A stretch of 64,000 nucleotides of DNA, from assembly GCA_029262675.1 (NCBI GenBank), contig JAJCYW010000021.1:62001-126000 (forward strand), read 5' to 3'. The notes below the pieces were generated by a model. That model was not told the origin of the DNA, ran no database searches, and was given only the letters and a program-made list of their open reading frames with translations. The stretch is from Chloroflexota bacterium. GTDB lineage: Bacteria > Chloroflexota > Dehalococcoidia > DSTF01 > RBG-16-68-14. How positions within the stretch are numbered: the first letter of the stretch is position 1; each line of letters opens with the position of its first letter. Of the stretch, positions 16,313-25,640 are shown piece after piece. Both the position numbers and the translations under genes were made by a program.

Positions 16313-16354
16313 AAGTTACCCCTGCTGTCTAATTACTTGACACAGGGGTAACTT
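16313..16354. terminator. Long hairpin downstream of the six-codon ORF
   Basis: AAGTTACCCCTG (16313-16324) is the exact reverse complement of CAGGGGTAACTT (16343-16354). TGTC/GACA extends the stem inside after a one-base bulge, leaving a 9-nt loop. It lies between the plus-strand micro-ORF and the minus-strand membrane protein gene ending at 16406, so it could terminate both. No strong T tract is present on either side. Confidence 0.6.
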
Positions 16355-16405
16355 GTTCTCAAGGCCCGCCTGCTCGCCCAGTTATAGCCACAATTTGGAA
16401 TTGCT

Positions 16406-17056
16406 TCATTCCACCGGTGTCGCGGCAGTGGCCGGTTCGTTTTCGCCATTACCTACAAGCTGTGCTAGCTTCTGAAAGTACGTACCAAACTCCTCATCAG
16501 GCAAACTCTGGCTTGCCTGTTCCCTCTTGATGAAGTTCTCGAACAGACCATAATAATACTTAACTGGGCCCTTGAAGAGTTCCATGACATATTGTGTGAC
16601 AGGGTCGTCGGAGCCCGGTTGGATTTCGCACAAAAACCCTAATTCCTCAAAGTAGCCAAATAGCGCCATCAAGACGAAGTAGTCGTAACGGTTTTCGCCC
16701 TCGTACTCGTCTATTAGCTGAATGACGCTCTCACTCGCTCTCTTCTGGTTTACGCTTTCACTCATTCCCTTCCGGATAACGCGTTCACTCGCTCCGTTGA
16801 TGAGTCGACGGGCCCTTATGAGGATGTGCGAATCCCATCTGCTCGCGAGAGTATTCAAGGTTTCAAGCGCCGTAGATGCCTCGTGAATTGAGAGCTGGCG
16901 GTGCGCCGCTTCCAGCTGGCCAACACCAGTCTGGTAAGCTCTCCAGGCGACTAGTCCACCAACAACTAAGGCAAGAAGGGTCAACCCAGCAATGACCATC
17001 ATCACTATTTCGACCCAAGTTACTGAATCTATAACGACCACTATGCTCGCCAGCAT
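16406..17056 (-). CDS. Small single-pass membrane protein, DUF4760-like
   Basis: A 216-aa protein with a transmembrane helix at about residues 10-40 (VMMVIAGLTLLALVVGGLVA) and a cytoplasmic helical domain containing ALETLNTLASRWDSHILIRARRLI and YDYFVLMALFGYFEELGFL. This resembles DUF4760-type bacterial proteins, with moderate confidence. The middle holds three 9-residue repeats (ASERVIRKG, MSESVNQKR, ASESVIQLI) from a 27-nt tandem repeat at 16712-16792. The GC content is clearly lower than that of its neighbours, suggesting acquisition. ATG 17056 is used because AAGGGGG lies 8 nt upstream; a GTG two codons earlier is possible. Confidence 0.6.
   Translation of the reverse strand: MLASIVVVIDSVTWVEIVMMVIAGLTLLALVVGGLVAWRAYQTGVGQLEAAHRQLSIHEASTALETLNTLASRWDSHILIRARRLINGASERVIRKGMSESVNQKRASESVIQLIDEYEGENRYDYFVLMALFGYFEELGFLCEIQPGSDDPVTQYVMELFKGPVKYYYGLFENFIKREQASQSLPDEEFGTYFQKLAQLVGNGENEPATAATPVE
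16712..16792 (-). repeat. Three 27-nt in-frame tandem repeats
   Basis: Units at 16766-16792, 16739-16765 and 16712-16738 are imperfect copies, each starting (minus strand) with RYGAGTGA. They encode ASERVIRKG, MSESVNQKR and ASESVIQLI in the membrane protein, so the protein grew by whole 9-residue helical steps. Confidence 0.8.
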
Positions 17057-17085
17057 GAACACCGCCCCCTTCTAATCTCCCGCCC

Positions 17086-18804
17086 TCATTCCCACTCAAT
17101 TGTGCCGGGGGGCTTTGAGGTGATGTCGTAGACGACGCGGTTGACGCCCTCCACTTCGTTGCCGATGCGGTTGGAGATGCGGGCCAGCACATCGTAAGGC
17201 AGGCGGGCCCAGTCCGCCGTCATCGCGTCTTCCGCCGTGACGGCGCGGACGGCGACGACGTGGCCGTAGGTGCGGAAGTCGCCCTGCACGCCAACCGACT
17301 GGCTACTCGTCAGCACCGCGAACGACTGCCAGAGGTCCTGGTAGAGGTGCTCGCGCTTAATCTCGTCCATCACGATCCAGTCGGCGTCCCGCAGGATCTC
17401 CAGCTTCTCGCGCGTCACCTCACCCAGGATGCGGATGGCGAGGCCTGGGCCGGGGAACGGCTGGCGGTAGACCATCTCCTCCGGCAAGCCGAGCGCCACG
17501 CCGACCTGGCGCACCTCGTCCTTGAAGAGGTACCGCAGCGGCTCGACAAGACGAAAGGTCATATCGGAAGGCAGCCCACCGACGTTGTGGTGGGTCTTGA
17601 TCTTGACGGAGGCTTTCGCCTCACCAGACACCGGCGCGCTCTCGATCACGTCGGGATAGGTCGTGCCCTGGCAGATCACGTCGAAGCGGCCGAGCTTGCC
17701 GGCCTCTTCCTCGAAGACGCGGATAAACGTCTCGCCGATGCGCTTGCGCTTCTCCTCGGGCTCTGTAATGCCGGCCAACGTCGCGAGAAAGCGGTCGATG
17801 GCGTCGACGTGGACGAGCTTGATTGCCATGTGCTTCTGGAACGTGGCGACGACGCGCTCCGGCTCTTCGCGCCGCAACAGGCCGTTATCGACGAACACGC
17901 ACGTGAGCTGATCGCCGACGGCGCGATGCACGAGCGCCGCCGCGACCGCGGAGTCGACGCCGCCGGAGAGCGCGCAGAGCACGCTTTCGTCTCCGACTTC
18001 TTCCCTGATGCGCGCGACGCTCTCCGCGATCACGTTGCCGGCCGTCCAGTCTCCGCGACAGCCGCAGACCTTGTAGAGGAAGTTCTCGATCAGCTTCTTG
18101 CCGTGTGAGGTGTGGACGACCTCCGGATGAAACTGGAGGCCGATCACGTTGTCGGCGTTGGCCATCACGGCGATCGGTGAGTTGTCGGAGAAGGCCAGCG
18201 CGTGGAAGCCGGGCGGGGGCTGCGTGATGCGGTCGCCGTGGCTCATCCAGACCGGCATACTGGCGGGCAGGCCGTCGAAGATGGCGGCCGCGGCATCGGT
18301 CCGGTCGCTACGGTGGATCACGGCGTGGCCGTACTCTCGTGTCGTCCCCGGCGAGACCTTCCCACCGAGCTGGTGAGTGAGGAGTTGCATGCCGTAGCAA
18401 ATGCCAAGCACCGGCAAGCCGCTTTCGAAAATGTAGGCGGGAGCCTGGGGCGCGCCTTCCTCGTAGACGCTGGCGGGGCCACCGGAGAGGATGTAGGCTC
18501 GCGGCCGCAGCTTCTCCACCTGCTCCTCCGGAGCGTCGTGCGGCAGCACTTCGCAGTACACGTTGCACTCGCGCACGCGGCGGGCGATCAGCATGCTGTA
18601 CTGCGATCCGAAATCGAGCACGACGACGCACTCCGGCCGCTCCAGCGTCGGTTCGCTCTCCTCGACGCGGTCGCCCTCCCGCTCTCGGGCGATTTCCAGG
18701 TAGGTAGAGACCTCCAGGTCGCCGCTGGCGGCGACGCGGTGGCTCTCCTCCGGCACGGACTCGCCTACGGTTGTGGAGTCCTGCTTATCGGAGGATGCTG
18801 CCAT
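17086..18804 (-). CDS. guaA: GMP synthase (glutamine-hydrolysing)
   Basis: Converts XMP to GMP using ATP and glutamine. It has a class I glutamine amidotransferase domain with GICYGMQ nucleophile Cys and [11 protein letters not shown], an ATP pyrophosphatase domain with [17 protein letters not shown]-loop, and the C-terminal dimerisation domain ending in [11 protein letters not shown]. The protein is 572 aa because about 50 acidic, Ser/Thr/Glu-rich residues precede the usual start (near [18 protein letters not shown]); that extension is not part of the family. ATG 18804 is supported by CAGGAGCGAG immediately upstream. It is divergent from tsaC. Confidence 0.96.
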   Translation of the reverse strand: MAASSDKQDSTTVGESVPEESHRVAASGDLEVSTYLEIAREREGDRVEESEPTLERPECVVVLDFGSQYSMLIARRVRECNVYCEVLPHDAPEEQVEKLRPRAYILSGGPASVYEEGAPQAPAYIFESGLPVLGICYGMQLLTHQLGGKVSPGTTREYGHAVIHRSDRTDAAAAIFDGLPASMPVWMSHGDRITQPPPGFHALAFSDNSPIAVMANADNVIGLQFHPEVVHTSHGKKLIENFLYKVCGCRGDWTAGNVIAESVARIREEVGDESVLCALSGGVDSAVAAALVHRAVGDQLTCVFVDNGLLRREEPERVVATFQKHMAIKLVHVDAIDRFLATLAGITEPEEKRKRIGETFIRVFEEEAGKLGRFDVICQGTTYPDVIESAPVSGEAKASVKIKTHHNVGGLPSDMTFRLVEPLRYLFKDEVRQVGVALGLPEEMVYRQPFPGPGLAIRILGEVTREKLEILRDADWIVMDEIKREHLYQDLWQSFAVLTSSQSVGVQGDFRTYGHVVAVRAVTAEDAMTADWARLPYDVLARISNRIGNEVEGVNRVVYDITSKPPGTIEWE

Positions 18805-18897
18805 CTCGCTCCTGTATGGGGGTTCGTACTGCAAGCTACCAGCAGCGCTATACTGCGGTCAAGAATCCGGTGATCGCGAGCGCGGAGGCGAAGTAGC

Positions 18898-19533
18898 GTG
18901 CGACAAATTGACCGGGACGTCGTCCAGCGCGCGGTCGAGATCCTGCGCGGCGGCGGTCTCGTCGCCTACCCGACCGATACCGTGTACGGCCTCGCCGCGT
19001 TACCCGCCAATGACGAAGCTGTCGCCAGGCTATTCGAAGCGAAAAGGCGCGACCCAAACCAGCCGACGCCGCTCCTAATCGACGACGCCGGGCGCGTCGA
19101 GACGCTGGTTGCGGACGTCCCGCAGTCGGCGCGCCTACTGATGGCGGCGTTCTGGCCGGGTGCGCTAACCATTGTTTTGACGACCTCGTCGTCGTTCCAC
19201 AGCAACGCGGTGGGCAAAACCGTGGGCCTGCGCGTGCCAGACCACCCCCTGCCCCGCGAACTGTGCCGCCTGCTCGATTCGCCGATCACGGGCACCAGCG
19301 CGAACGTTGCGGACGGGCCGGAACCGCTGTCGGCGGACGACGTCTGCGAGCAGCTGGGCGATGCGGTCGACCTCGTGATCGCCGAAGAGCGCAATGAGGG
19401 GCGCAGGCCTGGCGACCGGCCGTCGACGGTCGTCGATTGCACGGTCTCGCCGCCGCGGATACTACGCCACGGCGCGATTGAGGAGGCCGATGTGCTACGA
19501 GTGTTAGAGACCGGAGACAGCGAAGCAGGCTAG
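18898..19533 (+). CDS. tsaC: L-threonylcarbamoyladenylate synthase
   Basis: Sua5/YrdC-family enzyme making threonylcarbamoyl-AMP from threonine, bicarbonate and ATP for the t6A37 modification of ANN-decoding tRNAs. It is a 211-aa single YrdC domain with GLVAYPTDTVYGLA near residue 20, EAKRRDPNQPTPLLI, FWPGALTIVL, and ITGTSANVADGPEP. The Sua5 C-terminal domain is absent. The GTG start is preceded by GGAGGCGAAGTAGC. TATACT at 18849-18854 may be part of its promoter. Confidence 0.92.
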   Translation: MRQIDRDVVQRAVEILRGGGLVAYPTDTVYGLAALPANDEAVARLFEAKRRDPNQPTPLLIDDAGRVETLVADVPQSARLLMAAFWPGALTIVLTTSSSFHSNAVGKTVGLRVPDHPLPRELCRLLDSPITGTSANVADGPEPLSADDVCEQLGDAVDLVIAEERNEGRRPGDRPSTVVDCTVSPPRILRHGAIEEADVLRVLETGDSEAG

Positions 19534-19550
19534 CCCCAGGGCAGACTGCT

Positions 19551-19586
19551 CTCTACACGGAGTCTCGCCAAAGACTCTGCGTAGAC
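19551..19586. terminator. Imperfect hairpin between tsaC and a convergent small gene
   Basis: CTCTACACGGAGTCT (19551-19565) and AGACTCTGCGTAGAC (19572-19586) pair over 15 positions with a few mismatches. It fills the gap before the stop of the minus-strand gene at 19587 and is probably a shared terminator. Confidence 0.4.
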
Positions 19587-19808
19587 TTAGGCAGCGTATG
19601 TCTGGATTTCCGGCGGAGCTTCTGCAGCCGCTTCTTCGTCCCGTTTGAAGAACATCCACAGACCGCTTACGTCACCGAGGGGGCCGCCGCGCGCGGTCGT
19701 GCTGATCAACTCCCAACCGTGCTCCTCGTGCGTCTGGAGCGCGTTGCGAAGCTTTTCGGTAAACCGCTGGTCGGTAAACACCGAAGAGCGTCCGATGTAG
19801 ACAACCAT
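19587..19808 (-). CDS. Small DUF4177-like protein
   Basis: A 73-aa protein whose core HEEHGWELISTTARGG and FFKRDEE resembles the pattern L..G..GWELVS...G...F.KR of DUF4177-type small proteins. An Ala/Glu-rich tail follows. The start is uncertain: ATG 19808 gives a compact domain, while a GTG at 19892 would add 28 residues. Neither has a clear ribosome site. The function is unknown. Confidence 0.5.
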   Translation of the reverse strand: MVVYIGRSSVFTDQRFTEKLRNALQTHEEHGWELISTTARGGPLGDVSGLWMFFKRDEEAAAEAPPEIQTYAA

Positions 19809-19996
19809 GTGCTTACATATAGTTGACACGTATGAAATATCGACCGCCAGCCGGAATCCTGAAGGGGCTGGGCACTTACGTTCAGGTGTCACTGCGTCAA
19901 CGCTTAATCCGTGCGACCGCTGTGCTCAGATACGAGCGCCGTGTATAGTAGATTCGCCGCGCCTCCGGACGCATGATAGCCCCAAGGGACCAGACG

Positions 19997-21073
19997 ATGC
20001 CGTTACGACAGGATTCGACTCCAGCTCCGACGACAGTCATGCACGGCGAGACCTTCTCGCGCATTGCCGACCGATATCGGCCCGGCGTCCTGGCCGAGTT
20101 GCACCAGGCCCTGGATAGCCGCGGCGGGCCGCCGTACGGACTGATGCGGTACCAGATGGGCTGGGAGGACGCAAAAGGTACCCTGATGGACTACGGCGGC
20201 GGCAAGCTGCTGCGGCCCGCCCTTTGTCTGCTCTGCTGCGAAGCGCTGGGCGGCGACGCGCGTTCGGCTCTGCCCGCGGCAGCCGCGCTGGAGTTAGTCC
20301 ACAACTTCTCGCTCATCCACGACGACATCGAAGACAAGAGCAAGTTCCGCCATGGCCGCCCGGCGCTGTGGCGTGTGGCCGGTATCGACCTGGCGATCAA
20401 CGCCGGCGACGGCATGTTCGCGCTCGCAAACGCGACGCTAATGAGACTGGCCGAGGCCGGCCAGCCGCCCGAACGCGTCGTACGCGCCGTCCGGATGCTG
20501 ACCGATGCCACCCTTCGCCTGTGTGAAGGCCAACACCTCGACCTCGAGTTTGAACGGGAGCGCGGGGTCTCTATCGAGCAATACGTGGAGATGATCGAGG
20601 GCAAGTCCGCGGTCCTACTGGCCGCGGCTTGCGGCCTGGGTGCGTTGCTGGCGGGCGCGGACGACAAGGAAGTCGACGGCCTCTACGAGTTCGGCCGGCG
20701 GTTGGGGCTGGGCTTCCAGATTCGCGACGACGCACTGGGCATCTGGGGTAATACGGCCGTCACAGGCAAGCCCTCCGGTGACGACTTGCGGGCCGGCAAG
20801 AACTCCTACCCTATCGTCGTGGCTTTAGATAGGGCGGACAGAGCACAACGCGCCCAATTGGAAGCGTTGCTGGCCGAAAAGAATCCGGCAGATGGCGACG
20901 TCGCGGCCGGCGCGCGGCTGGTGGAACAGCTCGGCGCGCGCGAGGAGTGCGACCGGGCCGCCGCAGAGCACGTTGAGCGGGCCGTTACGCTGCTCGGCGA
21001 TCTGCCGCTGCTGGAGAAACGCAGGGCGGAGCTAGCGCAAATCGCGCGCTTCGCCGGCGCCCGGGACGCCTAG
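19997..21073 (+). CDS. Polyprenyl diphosphate synthase
   Basis: Trans-isoprenyl diphosphate synthase, 358 aa, elongating allylic diphosphates with IPP. The first Asp-rich motif HDDIEDKSKFRHGRPALW lies near residue 108; the second, QIRDDALGIWG, near 243, has DDxxG instead of DDxxD, common in this subgroup. GGKLLRPALCLLCCEAL precedes the first motif. Products could be the menaquinone side chain or carrier lipids; chain length cannot be read reliably. ATG 19997 is chosen because AAGGGA lies 7 nt upstream. It heads the run of closely spaced genes through dapL. Confidence 0.88.
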   Translation: MPLRQDSTPAPTTVMHGETFSRIADRYRPGVLAELHQALDSRGGPPYGLMRYQMGWEDAKGTLMDYGGGKLLRPALCLLCCEALGGDARSALPAAAALELVHNFSLIHDDIEDKSKFRHGRPALWRVAGIDLAINAGDGMFALANATLMRLAEAGQPPERVVRAVRMLTDATLRLCEGQHLDLEFERERGVSIEQYVEMIEGKSAVLLAAACGLGALLAGADDKEVDGLYEFGRRLGLGFQIRDDALGIWGNTAVTGKPSGDDLRAGKNSYPIVVALDRADRAQRAQLEALLAEKNPADGDVAAGARLVEQLGAREECDRAAAEHVERAVTLLGDLPLLEKRRAELAQIARFAGARDA

Positions 21074-21082
21074 CCTAGCCCC

Positions 21083-22288
21083 ATGCTCAAAAGGACCGTC
21101 CGCGACATCGACGTAGCCCACAAGCGCGTGCTGGTGCGCGTCGATTTCAACGTTCCGCTTGACGAAGACCGCAAAATCCTCGACGACCTCCGGATCCGTG
21201 CCGCCGCACCCACCATCCGCTACCTGCGCGAGCGCGACGCCCGCGTCGTTCTCTGCTCACACCTCGGCCGTCCTAAGGGGAAGGTCGTCGCTTCGCTCAG
21301 CCTGATCTCCCTCACATCGCGCGTGGCCGAAGTGATCGATGCGAACGTAACGTTCACCCAGGAGACGATCGGCCCCGAAGCCGAACGGATAGCGGCGGAG
21401 CTAGCCCCAGGCGACGTGCTACTGCTGGAGAACTTGCGCTTCTTTCCGGAGGAGGAAGCGAACGACGCGGCCTTCGCCGCCAAGCTGGGAGCGCTGGCAG
21501 ACATCTACGTCAACGACGCGTTTGGCGCGGCGCACCGGGCGCATGCGTCTACGGTCGGCATCGCTGCCCACCTGCCGGCTGTCGCGGGGCTGCTGCTGGA
21601 GAAGGAGATCGACTTCCTCGACCGGATCGTGACGGCGCCGCAGAAGCCGCTAGGCGCCATCATCGGCGGCGCCAAGATCAGCGACAAGATGTCGTGTCTG
21701 CGCAACCTGCTCGGCAAGGCCGATGTGATCGTAATCGGCGGCGGCATGGCCAACACGTTTCTCAAGGCACAAGGGCGCGCTGTCGGCGATTCGCTTGTTG
21801 AAGACGACCAACTCGATACGGCGCGGGCGGTGATGGGAGAGGCGGAGGAGCGTGGCTCCGCTCTGCTGCTGCCGATCGACGTCGTCTCCGGCAACCGCTT
21901 CGACGCTGACGCAGAGGCAAAGACTGAGACCGCGGGCGAGACGGCAGACGGCTGGCGCATCATGGACGCAGGGCCGGAGTCGATTGCGGCCTATGGCGCG
22001 GCGTTGAGCGACTGCCAGACGGTAGTCTGGAACGGGCCGCTCGGCGTCGCCGAGTTTCCGAAGTTCGCACACGGATCGGCGGCGCTCACCAGGCTGGTAG
22101 CCGGTCTCGACGCGGTAACCATCGTCGGCGGCGGCGAGACGGCCGCCCTCGTCCGCGCGGCAGGCCTCGCCGGCGAGTTCGACCACGTCTCGACCGGCGG
22201 TGGCGCGTTCCTAGAGTACCTGGAAGGCCGCGAGTTGCCGGGCGTCGCCGCGCTGCTGGATGCCGCCGCTAAGCACAGCGGCTGGTAG
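21083..22288 (+). CDS. pgk: Phosphoglycerate kinase
   Basis: Transfers phosphate between 1,3-bisphosphoglycerate and ADP in glycolysis. 401 aa, full length. Motifs: [14 protein letters not shown] at the N-terminus, [51 protein letters not shown], and the C-terminal GGGETAALV and [13 protein letters not shown]. It lies 9 nt after the polyprenyl synthase and 9 nt before apgM, making a pgk-apgM-tpiA glycolytic block. Confidence 0.97.
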   Translation: MLKRTVRDIDVAHKRVLVRVDFNVPLDEDRKILDDLRIRAAAPTIRYLRERDARVVLCSHLGRPKGKVVASLSLISLTSRVAEVIDANVTFTQETIGPEAERIAAELAPGDVLLLENLRFFPEEEANDAAFAAKLGALADIYVNDAFGAAHRAHASTVGIAAHLPAVAGLLLEKEIDFLDRIVTAPQKPLGAIIGGAKISDKMSCLRNLLGKADVIVIGGGMANTFLKAQGRAVGDSLVEDDQLDTARAVMGEAEERGSALLLPIDVVSGNRFDADAEAKTETAGETADGWRIMDAGPESIAAYGAALSDCQTVVWNGPLGVAEFPKFAHGSAALTRLVAGLDAVTIVGGGETAALVRAAGLAGEFDHVSTGGGAFLEYLEGRELPGVAALLDAAAKHSGW

Positions 22289-22297
22289 AATGACAGC

Positions 22298-23509
22298 ATG
22301 AAACTCGAAATGATCAAGCAACTCGCGATTCCCAACGACACTAAGATCCTCCTCGTCGTCATCGATGGCCTCGGCGGACTGCTCAACCCGGATAGCGGGC
22401 GCACTGAGATGGAAACCGCCGATACGCCCCACCTGGATCGCCTCGCCGAGGAAAGCGGCTGCGGCCTGACTATCCCCGTCGGGTACGGCATCACGCCTGG
22501 CAGCGGTCCGGGGCACCTGGCGCTGTTCGGCTACGATCCATTCGAGTACAGCGTGGGACGCGGCGTGTTGGAATCGCTCGGGATCGACTTCGACCTGAAG
22601 CCGAAGGACGTCGCGGCACGCGGCAACTTCTGCACGCTGGACGCAGACGGGCTGATCAGCGATCGGCGCGCGGGCCGGATCTCGACGGAGCTGACGGTAC
22701 CCCTCTGCAAGGAGTTGCGAGAGATCGTGCTGCCGGGCGTCGAACTATTCGTCGAACCGGTGCGCGATCATCGATTCGTCCTTGTGCTCCGGCCCACGGG
22801 GCGCAAGAAGCTCTCCGGAGAGGTCTTCGATACGGACCCGCAGAAAGAAGGCGTCGCTCCCCTGCCGCCGAAGCCACGTGCCCCGGGCGCGAAATCGACG
22901 GCCGCGCTCGTAGCGGATTTCGCCAGCGCGGCGATGAAGACGCTGGCAGGGCGCAAACCGGCCAACGGTCTCACTCTACGCGGCTTCGCGACGCGCCCGG
23001 AGCTGCCGAACATGCCGGAGACGTTCAACCTGCGGGCCGGCGCCGTGGCGGCGTACCCGATGTATCGCGGCCTAGCGAAGCTGGCCGGCATGACGGTGCT
23101 CCCGACGGGTGAGACGTTCGGCGACGAGCTGGTAACGGCCCGCAAGCACTGGGACAAGTTCGACTTCTTGTTCCTGCACTATAAGCCCGCGGACGCCGCC
23201 GGGGAAGACGGCGACTTCAAGGCGAAAGTCGCCACACTAGAGGCGTTCGACAAGGCGGTCCCCGCCATTCGCGCTCTGGGCGCGGACGTGCTGATGATCG
23301 CGGGCGACCACTCGACGCCCGCGGTACAGGCCGCCCACAGCTGGCACCCTGTTCCGTTTCTGATGCACTCCAAGTGGATCAGGCAGGACGATGCGCGTGG
23401 GTTCGACGAGCGGCAGTGTCAGGGTGGGTCATTTGGCATCTTCCCGGCCAAGGAAGCGCTACCGCTGGCGATGGCGCACGCCGGGCGGTTCGCCAAGTTT
23501 GGAGCATGA
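22298..23509 (+). CDS. apgM: 2,3-bisphosphoglycerate-independent phosphoglycerate mutase, archaeal type
   Basis: Alkaline-phosphatase-superfamily metalloenzyme interconverting 3- and 2-phosphoglycerate. At 403 aa it is the short ApgM form, not the ~510-aa GpmI. The catalytic serine lies in [20 protein letters not shown]. Metal ligands are in VVIDGLGG at the N-terminus and IAGDHSTP near the C-terminus, with [15 protein letters not shown] between. It overlaps neither neighbour: pgk ends 9 nt before, and tpiA starts one base after its TGA. ApgM in bacteria is typical of several anaerobic lineages and Chloroflexota. Confidence 0.95.
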   Translation: MKLEMIKQLAIPNDTKILLVVIDGLGGLLNPDSGRTEMETADTPHLDRLAEESGCGLTIPVGYGITPGSGPGHLALFGYDPFEYSVGRGVLESLGIDFDLKPKDVAARGNFCTLDADGLISDRRAGRISTELTVPLCKELREIVLPGVELFVEPVRDHRFVLVLRPTGRKKLSGEVFDTDPQKEGVAPLPPKPRAPGAKSTAALVADFASAAMKTLAGRKPANGLTLRGFATRPELPNMPETFNLRAGAVAAYPMYRGLAKLAGMTVLPTGETFGDELVTARKHWDKFDFLFLHYKPADAAGEDGDFKAKVATLEAFDKAVPAIRALGADVLMIAGDHSTPAVQAAHSWHPVPFLMHSKWIRQDDARGFDERQCQGGSFGIFPAKEALPLAMAHAGRFAKFGA

Positions 23510-23510
23510 G

Positions 23511-24281
23511 ATGAACACGACAGCCACGCGCACCCCGTTCATCGCCGGCAACTGGAAGATGAATACCACCGCGGAGGAGTGCGAGGCGCTTTGCCGTGCC
23601 GTCACCGAACGGGTCGCAATGGTGGCCGGCGTCGAGGTCGGCGTCTGCCCGCCGTTCCCCTACCTCTACCACGCCAAGCAGTCGCTCGCCGGCTCGCCCG
23701 TGCGCCTCGGCGCGCAGAACGTTCACTGGGAGGAGAAGGGGGCGTTCACGGGCGAGGTCAGTCCGACGATGCTGCGCGGTCTGGTGGACGACGTGATCAT
23801 CGGCCACTCCGAGCGCCGGCAGTACTTCGGTGAGACGGACGAGACGGTCAACCAGCGGCTCCGCGCAGCGCTGGCGCACGACCTGCGGCCCATCGTCTGC
23901 GTTGGAGAAACGCAGCAGCAGCGCGAAGCTGGCGAGACGAACGACGTCCTCGCCCGGCAGGTGCGCGACGGCATCGGCGGCGTGGACTGGAACGGCGACT
24001 GCGTCGTCGCCTACGAGCCGGTGTGGGCAATCGGCACCGGGCTGGCCGCAAGCGCTGAGGACGCGAACGAGGCGACAGGCTATATCCGTTCGCTCCTAGC
24101 GGAGCTCTTCGGCGATAGTGCGGCCGCGGCGACCCGTATCCAGTACGGCGGCTCAGTGAAGCCGGAGAACGCGGCCGACTACCTCGGCCAGCCCCAGATC
24201 GACGGCGCGCTCGTCGGCGGAGCGAGCCTCGACGCGGACGCTTTCGCCGCTATCGTCCGGGCGGCGGCCGGCAGCGCCTAG
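23511..24281 (+). CDS. tpiA: Triosephosphate isomerase
   Basis: Interconverts dihydroxyacetone phosphate and glyceraldehyde 3-phosphate. 256 aa TIM barrel with FIAGNWKMNTT (Lys), IIGHSERRQYFGETDE (catalytic His), VVAYEPVWAIGTG (catalytic Glu) and IQYGGSVKPENA (phosphate loop). ATG 23511 follows the apgM TGA after one base. An upstream in-frame start would merely read through apgM sequence. Confidence 0.97.
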   Translation: MNTTATRTPFIAGNWKMNTTAEECEALCRAVTERVAMVAGVEVGVCPPFPYLYHAKQSLAGSPVRLGAQNVHWEEKGAFTGEVSPTMLRGLVDDVIIGHSERRQYFGETDETVNQRLRAALAHDLRPIVCVGETQQQREAGETNDVLARQVRDGIGGVDWNGDCVVAYEPVWAIGTGLAASAEDANEATGYIRSLLAELFGDSAAAATRIQYGGSVKPENAADYLGQPQIDGALVGGASLDADAFAAIVRAAAGSA

Positions 24282-24408
24282 ACCCGCTCCCCTACCTTCG
24301 ACCCGGTCGCGCCGGACCCGGCGTCCGAACGGCGATTTGCACGCCTCTGGCCGTTGTATCGTTGACGGAGCACGGCCGTTATTGGTAAGTAGGAGGCCGA
24401 ATCTGAGA

Positions 24409-24660
24409 GTGACGTCCATGGTGAACGAAAGCCCCACGCGTGGCAGCGAGCGCCCGCTGCGGCACCTGGCGTACGGAGCGCTCAGCGAGAACGCTGGCCG
24501 CACGCTAGGCCGCGTCCAGTCGTTCCTCGACCTCGAGCCGCGTTCTCTGGCGTCGACGACACGCCAGCAAGACCCGGAGCCGCTGCGCGAGCTGATCGAG
24601 AACTACGACGAGTTGAAGGCCGCGTTCGCGGGCACGCCTGAAGCCGCGTTCTTCGACTGA
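24409..24660 (+). CDS. Small orphan protein resembling a sulfotransferase C-terminus
   Basis: Protein of about 83 aa. Its segment SENAGRTLGRVQSFLDLEP followed by RSLASTTRQQ and LIENYDELKAAFAGT resembles the C-terminal tail of PAPS-dependent sulfotransferases, where it helps hold the cofactor; the 5'-PAPS loop and catalytic residues are absent. It may be a decayed fragment or a small protein of unknown role. AGGAGG lies 12 nt before GTG 24409; ATG 24418 is the alternative. It sits between tpiA and miaA. Confidence 0.5.
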   Translation: MTSMVNESPTRGSERPLRHLAYGALSENAGRTLGRVQSFLDLEPRSLASTTRQQDPEPLRELIENYDELKAAFAGTPEAAFFD

Positions 24661-24667
24661 GCCCATC

Positions 24668-25606
24668 GTGACCGCCGCACAGCAGGAGCCGACGCGCCGG
24701 CTGATCGCCGTTATCGGCCCGACCGCGACTGGCAAGACGGAGCTTGCGATCCGCGTCGCCGGAGAACTGGGCGGCGAGGCCGTCAACGCCGACTCTCGCC
24801 AGGTCTACCGCGGCATGGACATCGGTACCGCGAAACCGACGGCGGCCGAACAGGCCCGCGTCCCCCACCACCTGATCGACATCGCGGACCCGAACGAGCC
24901 GTTCAACCTCAGCGACTACCTGCAACTGGCTCGTGACGCGCTGGAGAGTTGCTGGTCGCGAGGCGCGGTGCCGGTGCTCGTCGGCGGCACGGGGCAGTAC
25001 ATCTGGGCGCTGCTGGAAGGCTGGCAGGTGCCGCGCGTGCCACCGGACGCCGAGCTCCGAGCCGAGCTGGAGGCGCGGGCGGAGCGCGAGGGCCCGCAGG
25101 CCCTGCTCGACGAGCTGCGTGACGTCGACCCCGCCTACGCCGCGACGGTCGACGCATCCAACCTGCGGCGCGTGATCCGCGCGCTGGAGGTCTACCAACG
25201 CACCGGCCGGCCGCTATCCGAGTGCCGGACACGCCAACCGCCGGACTGGAAGACGACCGTGATCGGCCTGACGTGCGACCGTCAAGCGTTGTACGGCCGC
25301 ATCGACCGCCGCGTCGACGCGATGATGGAGGCCGGGCTTCTCGACGAGGTACGGGCGCTCAACGCGCGCGGCTACGGCTGCGAGCTGCCCGCAATGTCGG
25401 GCATCGGCTACCGCCAGGTCTGCCAGCACCTTGCGGGAGCGCTCACACTCGACGAAGCCATCGAGCGGATCAAGACGGCGACCCATCGACTGGTGCGCAG
25501 GCAGGGCGCCTGGTTTCGCAGAGATGACGACCGCATCCGCTGGATCGACGCCACAGACGGCGATCCGTTTCCGCAGTCGTTGCGTGCGGTAGAATCGGAT
25601 CGTTAG
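24668..25606 (+). CDS. miaA: tRNA dimethylallyltransferase
   Basis: Adds a dimethylallyl group to A37 of tRNAs reading UNN codons. 312 aa. Walker A GPTATGKTELA near residue 17, DSRQVYRGMDIGTAKPT, VPHHLIDIADPNE, GGTGQYIWALLEG, and the C-terminal GIGYRQVCQHL and TATHRLVRRQGAWFRRD. The start is GTG 24668, a few bases after the previous stop. It belongs to the same run of genes as tpiA and uses the isoprenoid pool that the first gene of the run elongates. Confidence 0.95.
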   Translation: MTAAQQEPTRRLIAVIGPTATGKTELAIRVAGELGGEAVNADSRQVYRGMDIGTAKPTAAEQARVPHHLIDIADPNEPFNLSDYLQLARDALESCWSRGAVPVLVGGTGQYIWALLEGWQVPRVPPDAELRAELEARAEREGPQALLDELRDVDPAYAATVDASNLRRVIRALEVYQRTGRPLSECRTRQPPDWKTTVIGLTCDRQALYGRIDRRVDAMMEAGLLDEVRALNARGYGCELPAMSGIGYRQVCQHLAGALTLDEAIERIKTATHRLVRRQGAWFRRDDDRIRWIDATDGDPFPQSLRAVESDR

Positions 25607-25640
25607 CTCATAGACACGCCTTAGCCGCAAAGGGGAGTTG

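Larger units (their letters stand above)
15983..16405. other. Gene-poor, lower-GC intergenic patch
   Basis: 423 bp without a conventional gene and visibly richer in A and T than its surroundings. It contains a consensus -35 hexamer, a (TAC)6 microsatellite, a 15-nt palindrome (16250-16264), a six-codon ORF with a strong ribosome site, and a long hairpin, each listed separately. Bases 16020-16220 hold nothing I can interpret. Confidence 0.7.
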
